Made by a program: the position numbers and the translations under genes. A DNA stretch of 64,000 nucleotides from Paraphysomonas bandaiensis (Eukaryota > Chrysophyceae): assembly GCA_965644295.1 (NCBI GenBank), contig CBFFRP010000075.1, forward strand, positions 124,001 to 188,000. Direction: 5' to 3'. The notes under the pieces are model-generated. The model saw only the letters and a list, made by a program, of their open reading frames with translations. It was not told the DNA's origin and did not search any database. This document shows positions 31,295 through 41,524 of this stretch, piece by piece; the stretch's first letter is position 1; every line of letters starts with the position of its first letter.

Positions 31295-33941
31295 TTACGA
31301 TTTTCCAGTGCAAAAACAAGATATTTTACTTCTCAGAAGATTGCGTGTACACCCGGACTTGGTGGCCATTTGGTCTTCCAGAAGAGACATATATTTTGCA
31401 ATAGAGAAGTCATTGTCTCGTGATTGACATGACGAATTAACAGTAGATTCAATGAGGCTTAATACATACGCAATCGGCCAAGTAGAATACTCGACATTAT
31501 GAATACAATTTCTGACTACTTCCATAATCGCAGTTTGCAGCAAAGCAGCTGCAGATGGGCAAGTACTGATAAGAAAACTCATCCAATATTTTCCAGCGAT
31601 GCCATATGGAATGACTCCAGCACAAAGAAGGTACTGTTGAATAGCATTGAAAATGCTGTCTTCAGTTTCAGCTTTTGATACTTGCAAAGGGTATGGTTGA
31701 CTCATGGTGTTACTAGCCCCCACGAGCTTACACAATAGACTCATACCCTTATCTGTCATTAAATCTGAAGCCTTAATGCCAGTGCAGGCGAGCGACCCTT
31801 GTCCCTGTTTCGCCAGGTACACTAAACGACAAGATTCAATATGAATCAGATTTGGTCGGATGGAATTTTCCCACGTAGAGATTTGAGTGATAGACGTGCT
31901 TATAATTCGCTGCGGTGATATTACTGCCCACGACGTGTACATGTCCCAAAAACAGACTGTAGCAGATGTGTGCTGACCTATCGGGAAACTTGTATGTACC
32001 TGAATCCCATCGGGTTCACAACAGGCAGTCAGCGTATTTAACAGTGCCGAGTCGGCCGACGCTTCTGAACAGGCAGCACGGAACACACCCGTTGCAGCGC
32101 CAATACTCGAAAGGGAACTCAGTCTCTCACGACATTCGGAAAGGTGATTACAAATACTACTCCAGTCAATAGAAGCAAGCTTACATGTGCAGAAGCCAGC
32201 TGATGAAAAACTAGGCTGCCGAGAGTAGTCTCGAAACAATTGTAGTTCGCTCTACAGTATTAGACGTAAGCCAGAGAAGCATTAAAAAACGCAAAAATCA
32301 CCAATGTGGTCTCCGGGTTAAGGAGGCCAGCACAGTCATGCGATCGGCACTGAGCATCAAACTTACGACTGAGGCCAGTAAGAATACTATCAACAAAAGT
32401 ATCACCGCTCAAATTAGGCCCACATATATTCGAGTCTGATCCCGATGGTTGTACTTGGACAGCTGATAGAAGAGTTCTTGCGGGAACTACTGAGAGACTA
32501 TCAAATGCGACGCAAAACTCCACCGAAGGAGCTAAAAATCCATCAAGCTCTTTACCTCCGGTCGCTATTTGCCGGTAGACTTCGTCTAGTGCAGGGTTTA
32601 AAGCATCGTCGGCTACTACAAATATGTGAGATCGACAGCCTTTCATATTATCAGTTTTCTGCACAGAATACACATCTAAAACAGCGGCCCCTATTTCAGA
32701 CATCTTTTCTATCCAGTATCCGCGCATTTCAATGTCTAACTCATCTTTAAGGCGAGACTTCAGAGCGCATAGAGCTTCTCCTCTGATACAAAGGGAGCAG
32801 CGTGCAAGTTACACAACCTCACACCACATTTTTCACACACCTGGATACACACTTCAAAAGTCGGGTATATTGAGTATCGAGTCCGGATGCTGCGTTCTCG
32901 ATCTCTGTACGAACATTGCCCTCACAAAAAGTCTGTGCACAAAAAGTGAGATATTGGACAAAATGGTCCACAAGTCATACCACGACATCCAACCCTACAC
33001 CCAGTGATCTCGCCAGCCACATAGCCATCGATAGCGAGGCATTCCCCGCCATACGCAGACATGCAAGTGGAAGATACACAACACGACAGTTATGTGACAT
33101 TGGAGATGTAAATGATTCACTTGGAAGCTTGAAAACGTGAGCCCGACATGCAGCATCAGCAGGCCATGATTGCAGTGACAATGAGGGATGATGCAGATCA
33201 ACACGGTCGTATGGCGGTGTCACAGGACCGTCTGCGGTGCCATGTATGGAGTAATTAGTCGTGTTTGAAGGGTCGGTAGTGTGATGAGATGATGTGGAGG
33301 GTGTGTGTGGCGGGCTGATGCACTGCCTCTGCATAACATACACATGTCTATATCAGTGACACGTACACAGCACATCATACACACCTTCATAGGACGATCA
33401 GCACCTATACAGTCATCTGCTGAGGACGACAGCTGCTGCTGCGACAGTATGTTAGCAGAGAGCGTATGGCAGAGAGCATAATCAATCACAGTCTATTCCA
33501 TCTGCACCAGCAGCATACGCATATATGCACACACAGTCATGGTCTGCACCACACACAGCACCAGCCCACACACTGCACTGTATTCTTCTAAGTGTATGTC
33601 GCATAGCATATACGGCATAGCATAGCCCTCATAGCACTGTGTACACACAATATAGAGCACAGTCCCTTGCATAGCACCAGTACCGGTGTCTCAGGGCCCG
33701 GAGTACCCCCCTCCCTCTCCCCCGGACAGGACTCATCTCCCCCCCCGATAGTCTTCAGCTCCACCTGTCTCAACGCACTCAGCATACTGCTATTCACTGA
33801 CGGCTCGAACTCAGACTTCGCCCCACACACCAACCGGAGGTTCCCATCATCGTCTCGGAATACTCTGCAGCCTTCCACATCGAAGTTGAGGTTGCTCTGT
33901 TCGTATACACTCTCCGCGAACGATAAATACTTCTCGCACAT
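31295..33941 (-). CDS. Decayed class II DNA photolyase-like protein
   Basis: Six exons join in frame: 33941-33684, 33492-33385, 33328-32981, 32932-32841, 32782-32302 and 32251-31295 (747 aa). The first exon and its ~190-bp intron are less certain than the rest. Similarity follows class II photolyases along the chain. CRVVYLPLACLRMAGNASL matches 'VVYWMSRDQRVQDNWAL', and a SFPIGQHTSA segment matches 'SPYLHFGQISA'. ETEDSIFNAIQQ with AGKYWMSFLI matches 'T-D-LWNAAQ...MRMYWAKKILEW', and FSIAKYMS matches 'FGKIRYM'. The FAD- and lesion-contacting residues (NAAQ, MRMYW, DGRDPNGY) are largely replaced, so repair activity looks lost. The ~230-residue N-terminal extension is unusual for the family. No stop interrupts the spliced frame, which argues against a simple pseudogene. 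It is divergent from the lumenal-family gene (377 bp). Confidence 0.62.
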
Positions 33942-34054
33942 GGCTGATTGGCTCACTGCGACTTCTCTGCACTTCACTGATCCACTTCGATTCTTCACAG
34001 CTCAAACAGCGCACTGCCTTTTACAACTCTTGTGCGCTCATGCCTGGACTCTGA

Positions 34055-34082
34055 ATACGTACTGTATACTGGTATACAGAGT
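34055..34082. promoter_or_regulatory. GTACTGTATACTGGTATACAG element in a divergent promoter
   Basis: The spacer between the photolyase-like (-) and lumenal-family (+) starts contains ACTGTATACTGGTATACAG (34061-34079), a near-palindrome built of two TGTATAC/GTATACA half-words. GCGTACAGCATACAG follows about 20 bp on. It belongs to the recurrent TGTATAC class. Confidence 0.4.
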
Positions 34083-34318
34083 GTAATGTTGGGTGCGTAC
34101 AGCATACAGCGGTGTCACGATGTGCTGCTGTAGTATGGACTGACATTCACCATGTAGCTAGCTATATAGACACCCTACCCCCCAATTATTAAGGAAGGTA
34201 TTGCGGCGTCGATAAATGCATGTCGTGTATATTCATGTGTAGATATGTAGTAGTGAACTGATCAGTGCAGTAGTTATAGCGTATATCTCTGTTAGTTTGT
34301 TCGCATAAGTCCACTGCA

Positions 34319-35611
34319 ATGAGCCAGAAGCACTTAAACGTATCCTGTGTTCATATTGTCCTGTCAACATTGGTCTTCTATGCATTTGCAATGTATGGGG
34401 CAATGGGCGTTTCGTACACGATGAATAGAGTTAGTAGCGGGGGTTGCCCCTACACGGCTTCATGGTGAATGCTCTCCTTATCGTGTTAGTCTACTGATAG
34501 ATATAAACTGATATACAGGCTCGTACACGTTGATCTCTTTCATCGCTTGAACTATGGTTTGCATTGGCAAAAAATGGAGGCCGCTAATTGGGACGTTATC
34601 ACAACTGCGCATAATAACTTCCAGCTACGAAATGAGTCATTGTATTTCGTATTCCATATGAGCCGATTTGAACATTTCAATCGAAAGAAGTATGGTTATA
34701 GCCATTCAGAGACAGTTACAAGAGTGATGTCAGAAGCGGCGATGAAGGGCGAGTGTCTATCCTTGCCGAGTGATTATCATGCTTCCACATTAGCGATAAT
34801 TCCTTTCTATGGTGGTCGGCCGCCAAATGTAACCGCGGATCTAAAAGTGAAATCTTTAGGTCAAGGGAACTCTCTGGTGCGCTTTACAAGTATTGTGCAA
34901 TAGCCATTAACTCTGAGTACAGGTTAAAGCGGACATAAAGGCCATGCAAACTGTTGCTACAGTGTGCTCCCTACTGCGGCACTTCGGTAGTGTTGTAATC
35001 GGTGTCGTACGAGAAGAAGATTTTACTCTTCTTTCGGGCATGGTGAGGATGTGAATATTTATAAAATTAATTTTCTATCACTCAATGTGTGGATTCTGTA
35101 GGTCAAGGATATGGGTCCTGATATCTCTAAGAGGGTTCATCTGAAAATGATCAATGGACTGAACAAACCTGCGAATCTTCCATTTGGGTTAATTATGTGG
35201 GCAAAGAAGCACGTACACCAAATAAACTGCTTGTATCGTATGAAGTACAATATATCGTATACACCGAAGAGACTTGGAAGAAGATACAAAGAGAAGTCAT
35301 GCGATGATGTAGACATAAAGCTTCTCAACTCACCGCGTGGGCGATTTGCTAACCCTAAGCCAGTCACTCATGTGTACTACACAGAATCTGATCAGCTTCT
35401 GAAGTTTTCTGATACAAATATTAGAAACGCGATACTAGATGCTCTTAATATCACAACGCATATAATAGGTCGCAGAATAGAAAAAAGGGTAGATAGTGAT
35501 GCTGTGGATTATATGAGTGGCTTATTCGCTACTAGAGCTGTATGTGGTGATTCCTCGAACACTTATGTGTTAAATTGGCCTGGTGATAATTTTGTTCATT
35601 TGCTCAATTAG
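34319..35611 (+). CDS. Lumenal/secreted protein of an unrecognised family, copy 2
   Basis: Four exons (34319-34464, 34519-34876, 34923-35042, 35102-35611) give 377 aa. This is the paralogue of the gene at 4.0-5.4 kb. A hydrophobic N-terminal segment (SCVHIVLSTLVFYAFAM) suggests a signal anchor. Shared blocks are CPYTASW, LAIIPFYGGRPPNVTADLK, SLGQGNSLV, FGSVVIGV, KPVTHVYYTESDQ and the C-terminal RAVCGDSSNTYVLNWPG. The 3' intron position (after the ATG of SGM / QNM) is shared with copy 1. The other two introns are missing from copy 1, so introns were gained or lost after duplication. It lacks the basic C-terminal tail of copy 1. Function is unknown; conservation of acidic TExDQ and Gly/Pro-rich loops fits an enzyme in the secretory pathway. 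Confidence 0.82.
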
Positions 35612-36469
35612 TTTTCCTATTTTTTAACTGGTAACTTATATGGGTGTTCAGAGAGTAAAATATAATATTCGCGTCTTGCTTAATTATTGGATTAGTACAT
35701 AGTACTTTGGATTAATATATATACCTTTCTGCGAGACGGGGTACCGTGTATGGTTTGTCTCTTGAATTGCCACCGGTTTCCTAGCAAAAATTCTAAGTGT
35801 TCTTTATATACTTAGTCATACATGGCTTAAATTTAAGCCAAGTCTTAATTGTTGACAATAGATAAACCACGAGTGATTCTAAGATCCACAGTGGACTACT
35901 TCAATGGAGTTTCTCTGTCGGTGTAATATAACGAGAAAATATGTCGATTTACCCACTTAGATTGAAGACTGTGTGTGAGGTGTGGCTTCTGCGTTGCATG
36001 TAAAATTCAATGGCAGTTTGATAGAGGCGTAAATATAAGGAAATCTTAGTTAACATTACTTTTGTTACAACTCTACGGATATGACATACCCCTATATGAT
36101 TACATCAGGTAGAGTATGTAGTATATGGCCTTGTTGATTGGGCGGGTTATATGTGCGTCATATGACCGACTGAGGTGTCCACGCTGGACGACCCCGGACC
36201 AGACCGTCCTATACTGCTGTATACCACTGTATGTATGCCTGTAGTTGAACTGTTGTGTACCCGTGCGCTGTGCTGTGTCGTACCTCCGTACTATGCTCGT
36301 GTGTACATATGTACATCAGCGCAGTCTATGTTGACATGTTCTTCTGGTCATGTGCAGATACATACACCTCTACACGCACATATCATCACATCAACCATAC
36401 TAACCACCCCACATGAGGCTCTAAAATCCATAGTCACCCTCTCCAGCATATGTCGTAGATCTGTATGAT
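35612..36469. other. Intergenic with promoter-type sequence at its end
   Basis: No gene is visible between 35612 and 36469. The last ~300 bp are richer in CTGTATACC/TGTATG words (36214-36240) and pyrimidines, as expected for the WDR44-like promoter. The first part is AT-rich and featureless. Confidence 0.5.
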
Positions 36470-38623
36470 ATGAGAATGAGCGGAAGTGTCTGTGTCGATA
36501 GCGGCGTTAACGATACTGATAATACAGACACTCATACAGACACATACACCAACAGCAGTGATGAGGAGGACGATGAGGAGAGGGGATTCTTCGACTCCAT
36601 TGAAGACGATCAAACACTCTCTTCTCTCTGCAGATACAGTCTGTATTCAAACCGCACAAGAGACACAGAGGAGTCTGCTGATGATGATGGGCGTGCTGCT
36701 CATGGACCTGATAAAGATGGCCGTGCTGATGAGGAGGATCAGTTCTTAATTAACTCACGCCCTCTGTTTCCGCCACTACCCAGAGGGAGGAGCTCTACGC
36801 TTGATGTTGGAGGTGCTTCGTCCTTTAGCGACACTCGTACACGATCTGTTAGTGACACAGGGGGTAGTGATAGACACCACAGCGAATTGAATAGTGCCAG
36901 AACAATACGGCCAAATTTTGGTGTAAATTTAACGTATTCCTATGATGATGGTGAGTCATTTGTTCCTATAGAGGAGGGCAGTGACAGTCACAGTGAGAGT
37001 AAGGAACCCACAGGGAATGACGCAGGGCATGGCGAGACACCTGCTTCTGCTGAAAGTGGAGCATACATATCGGGTATATATAGTAGACTAAAAAAGGCTG
37101 TATTGAGTCCCTCGAGCGAGCGTGAAGCAGAGGGAACCTTTGAAGATGACCACAGGGGCAGGACTATCTCGGACTCTACCCCGTCCCGACACAGATCCGA
37201 GAGTTCGGTGAGGGTGTCTCTGTTTTCGAAGCGGCGATTTACTCCCTTCGGTGTGCTCTCCATAGCTCAGCAAGTCAGGGCACACCAAGGGGCGATTTGG
37301 ACGGCGGAGTTCTCTCTTGATGGCAAATACCTGGCAACTGGAGGACGAGATGGTCGGGTGATTGTTTGGTCGGTGGGCATTGACCGAAGAGGGGTAAGTG
37401 ATGATGACCTTTCACCTCGTCATCGTGCGCCTGGTCCGCCGCACGTCCCGTCTACTGATGCTACAGAAGTGGAAGTGTGGTCGCGAGGGGGATTCTCATT
37501 ATTGCATCCCTCTCCTTGCAGGGTTTATAGTGATCACACTGATGATGTGGTGGCGTTGTCCTGGACTAAGAAACACTTTTTGCTTTCAGCATCGGCAGAC
37601 AAAACAGTGCGTTTGTGGAATGTTCGCCGGGTAGAATGTCTCCGCGTTATTGAACATCCGGATTTGCTTTCATCAGTCACATTTCACCCCCTCTCTGAAA
37701 GGTTTCTGGTGACTGGTTGTATGGACGGACACGTGCGAGTGTACGACCTGTTAAAAGAAGATACTAAAGAGACCGCTTGGGTGGAGGTGAGTTTTTCTGT
37801 CCATTCTAGCACATCTCCCCATTAGAATCTAATCTGATACGGTATTGTACAGGCCCATGATATAGTCACCGCTGTGTGCTTCAGCCCTGATGGTGCTTAT
37901 GTGGTTGCGGGTTTTTTTGATGGCCATGTTTTCATTTATGAATTTCCTGACTTAAAGTACTACACACAAATAGCTTGTCTTAAGCGAAAGAAACGGGGTA
38001 AAATGAACCAGCTGGGGCGAAAGGTGACAGGATTACACTTTATTCGGGATGGGGCTACCGGAACTGGGGTAGAGACAGGACCACGTCGTGCTGCTATGTC
38101 AAAGAGCTGGCAATCTCTCTTAGTTACCACGAATGATAGCAGAATCCGACTCTTTAACATGTCGGACTTCACTCAGATAGCCAAATTTAAGGGACTTAGC
38201 AACAACAGCAGACAGATCCGCGCATCTGGATCAGTGGATGGCCGTACTATTATATGTGGGTCCGACACAGGGGAAGTCTTCTTGTGGCGGAATCCTTGTC
38301 ACCGCCAGGATTCTGGTGGTGGTGGGGATGGCCGATATATTAAAAGTCTTTATACGCCGTCGAAATCAAAGACCTGCGGGATGTATGCCACAATTTCATC
38401 AGAGGACGGTGGACTTAATTCATCGGGAATATCTGCCTGTATTGTTGCACAATTTGTTCCGATGTGCGCACTACGGCGGGCTTGTTTAAATGATTTTGAT
38501 AAACCTTTCGGAGAACACAGTGAAAGCAATGATAATATCACTGACCAGGCAATCATATCTGCGGGATCGAATGGTACTATTAGTATATTTTATAATAGTT
38601 TCAGTGAATTTCCAATTACGTAA
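36470..38623 (+). CDS. WDR44-like WD40-repeat protein
   Basis: Two exons (36470-37786, 37853-38623; 66-bp intron) give 695 aa. The N-terminal ~250 residues are acidic, Ser/Thr-rich and disordered. A beta-propeller follows with clear WD-type repeats: VRAHQGAIWTAEFSLDGKYLATGG, cut here to its ends VRAHQGAIW and YLATGGRDG; HTDDVVALSW with SASADKTVRLWN; SVTFHPL with GCMDGHVRVYD; AHDIVTAVCFSPDGAYVVAG. Later come RKVTGLHF, TTNDSRIRLFNM, FKGLSNNSRQIRAS and GSDTGEVFLWRN. The 'TSNDSRIRLYDL...QIKASFS...LVSGSED' block is characteristic of WDR44-family proteins, which in animals bind Rab11 and act in endosomal recycling. The direct role here is inferred from that family. The intron falls between propeller blades, after AWVE. 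Confidence 0.88.
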
Positions 38624-38777
38624 TACAAACCAGCGACTGTGTCTTTTGTTCGTGAATAGTACTGTTTGTTTCCCTGCTTACTTAGCAATATATATTAACA
38701 GCAGTTAAAAATAGTCCATCCTTTGTCATGTGAGGACTGGGTTGTGATTCGTTGAAGTAGTGAATATAGTGAATGTC

Positions 38778-38901
38778 TTATTATTAGCAATATGCGTTTA
38801 CGAGTCAGAATTAATGTAGCAAAACAACTTAACTAACTAGGACTTAACTCTGATATCCTATATATATCCTACTATTTAACTACCCTACACATGCTACTTG
38901 T
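38778..38901 (-). repeat. Family R copy, outer part (host of nested insertions)
   Basis: TTATTAGCAATATGCG begins at 38781 and the copy continues to the CATGCTACTTGT just before 38902. There a hAT-B element interrupts it; the copy resumes at 41079 with GCGTCACCGTAAGTACCGAG. Intact copies elsewhere (19640-19690) read straight through as GCTGCTTGTGCGTCACCGC, which shows the insertion point. Confidence 0.75.
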
Positions 38902-41070
38902 CAGGGCTGCGTAACATTTAATTGCAATTAAATTTCAATTATTAGTTATAGCTCGCGCAATTATAATTGCAATTTAATCGCCAGTTATTGTCTACTTAAA
39001 TTAGTTACTCATGACAAGCACGAATAGAAACTTCAATTGTACTTGCATTCCACAGAAGTCTTTAAAGCGCAAGAAAGAACACAAGGGCCCCCAATCTATG
39101 GCTCCTAATCATTAGAAGTGGAGTAAATATGCTCCAAGCAGCGGTACTAAGTTGATTTGGTTGTGCGTATAATAATCAAGTGCAGTATTTACATTATTAT
39201 TATATAATATATATATTATTATATAGTTTTAGATTTAGCACTTACATTCCTTTATATTGCTAAATAATCAGACATATATATTATACAGTGATATACGCAC
39301 TATTGTAAATTATAATGATAGTATTACATGTCCAAAACTCTAGACATCCATGATTTCGACTGCAGAAAAAAGTAAAAAGCCCTGATAATACCATGTATGT
39401 ATGTACATACCGCTGCACGTCCAGAGTTCGTAGTGAACTTCAATCCTGTAGCATCTTGTAAGGCAGGATCGGTAATAATATGATTACCAAACTACTTAGA
39501 GATATTACTATGTATCTTCAAACTAGAAGAGTATTACGCTATGGATCGAGTGTTTGAACTTAATTAGTCTGTACCTCAAGGTCAAGAGGAAAGAAACGTA
39601 ATACAAAGAAACAATAATTTTCAGAATATGTAAAGAAATTTGTAATGAGAGCTAGCCTTCACACCATTTTAATAGCCATTATAATATCCATGAAGGGTGG
39701 TGGACTTGAATCAGGGCTGCGTATCAATTAATTATCAATTAATTGACGCAGGTTGTAGTCAATTATAATTGCAATGTATTATTACTTTTGCTGTCTCAAT
39801 TTCAACTATTGAAATTAACTTCAATTGACTGCAATTATTTAGTACTAAAATACACTAGCTGCGAATATAGCTACCTCAACTGTCATTTCATTCCAGAGGC
39901 AACGATTCATGCGTAAAAAAATAATTAGCACTAAATGTTGAGGAGTCAATCTCCTGCGCAAGCCCGTCATCATAACAATCGTAGCTCTACTGTGAACAAC
40001 CTCTCACCCTTATTGGTTGTGCTATATGCAAGTGCTTCATCCGTAACGAGTTTTCTGGTTAAGTTTTGCTCGCTTCCGCCATCAAACAAACGTTGCGCTG
40101 GGTCGTCATTCGGAGCTAGACTCGCACCGTCCTCATCGAACAAATATATTTTAGTTTTTGATCCTTTTTGCCGTCCGAGTTACGGCTTCGTTGCCACATT
40201 TTGAATCTTCACGACTGCCTTTTCGAAAGCAGCGTTATGAATAATAGCAGCACTGTCGCCCAGATGAAGCTCAATAATCGGGTGCATTATGAAGGGTTCA
40301 TCAATCAATGTACAAACGTCGTGGAGGTCAAGCTGGTGTTAACCTTACTTCTGTAATTGTACTACACCTATTTATATAATACAGGACATAATATATATAT
40401 ATACATATATATATACTCTGTATATAGGTGGATAGTCCTACTTAACACGTCGGAACCAAACTCGAATGATCGCATATGATTAGGGTTAGGATATATAGAA
40501 GCCAGTAGCGATCAATCACGGAAAATATGGAGTCCCTTTTCCTGCAGGACAAACCTCTATCACAGCCTCTTCGTTATTATTATCATCATTTACTTTCTCA
40601 AATAACACTCGTGCAATGACTTCTGGTGCCAATTTGTCGCTCCTATCGCAAATTAATTAAATAAATTACTATGTGGGATAATCCTACGGATATTATAGTC
40701 TTTCACCAATCTTCGATTTTTATCCTAAAAAATTGGATTTTTTTTAATACCGTTTTTCAACAACTTTTCAGTATAAATTAATTGTCAATTAATTGAAGCT
40801 AGCTGGAGTCAATTATAATAGCAATTATGAATCGATGTCCCAATTTCAATTATTGCAATTTCAATAATTGACAATTAATTGATACGCAGCCCTGACTTGA
40901 ATGGAGAGGCTAGCCTTCACACCACTTTAATAGTCATTATAATATAGCCACGAAGAGCAAGAAATAGCCATAACCCTTAAAATATTTCCCAAGTTATAAA
41001 TCTAATATTTTATGTCCTTATACTAATAGTAAATTATTGCGTATATTCCATGAAATTGTGCGCAGCTCTG
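38902..41070 (+). mobile_element. Non-autonomous hAT-B element, itself interrupted
   Basis: The left end CAGGGCTGCGTAACATTTAA (38902) and a degenerate right end CGCAGCTCTG (41070) are flanked by CTACTTGT and CTGCTTTT, an imperfect 8-bp duplication (6/8). Its inner sequence (TTATAGCTCGCGCAATTAT, ACAAGCACGAATAG, AGCAGCGGTACT, TCAAGAGGAAAGAAACG) matches the hAT-B copy at 59379-60121. A younger hAT-A element (39712-40894) sits inside it. Extra AT-rich sequence at about 39165-39400 and a partly duplicated block (CTAGCCTTCACACCA at 39652 and 40909) show further rearrangement. No transposase frame is left. Confidence 0.8.
39712..40894 (-). mobile_element. hAT-A element nested in hAT-B, perfect 8-bp duplication
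   Basis: 1,183 bp starting CAGGGCTGCGTATCAATTAA and ending TTAATTGATACGCAGCCCTG, flanked by ACTTGAAT at 39704-39711 and 40895-40902. Read on the minus strand it keeps scraps of a transposase frame (SDKLAPEVIARVLFEKVND near 40640-40580, DDPAQRLFDGG near 40100) that match the copy at 56.3 kb. It is internally deleted and non-autonomous. Confidence 0.92.
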
Positions 41071-41078
41071 CTGCTTTT

Positions 41079-41220
41079 GTGCGTCACCGTAAGTACCGAG
41101 ATGCAATTACTCTCGCTTTATCACTCAAAAAGCAAACGCAGTGAGGAAGTACAATGTTGATACACCTGACATCCGATGCCTGTTTATTAGTCATGACCCA
41201 AAGATGCCTTGTTCATAACA
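41079..41220 (-). repeat. Family R copy, resumed after the nested insertions
   Basis: GCGTCACCGTAAGTACCGAGA continues the copy broken at 38901. The stem is degenerate here (TACCGAGATG). GCCTGTTTATTAGTC plus CCCAAAGATGCC at about 41180-41211 matches the 59.03-kb and 29.87-kb copies. From 41221 to 41524 no gene is supported. Confidence 0.65.
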
Positions 41221-41524
41221 TTGTAATGAATAATAAATAGCAGGTATTTATTTTGTGGACCTATACTTTTATTGCAATATGTATTGGGCACATATCTTGC
41301 ACTCACTTTAGCCCTCCTGATAAATTATGATGTTTGCGTTATATTTAATACAGGATTGATGCCAACAGAAATTGATGATGTGAAATCATTCGAAATAAAA
41401 AATTACAAACACTTGTTAGAGTTAAGATTAAATGCTAAACAATATAGATACCATTAACCGGACATAATCTAGTCTAATATTTCAGTTACATAGCAGCCAG
41501 CACTCAAGACAATGTCTACGCAAT

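Noticed and set aside
33588-33941. Separate small gene at the photolyase-like 5' end
   Set aside because: The following exons lack an ATG and this exon joins in phase 0, so it is taken as exon 1; the longer intron leaves some doubt.
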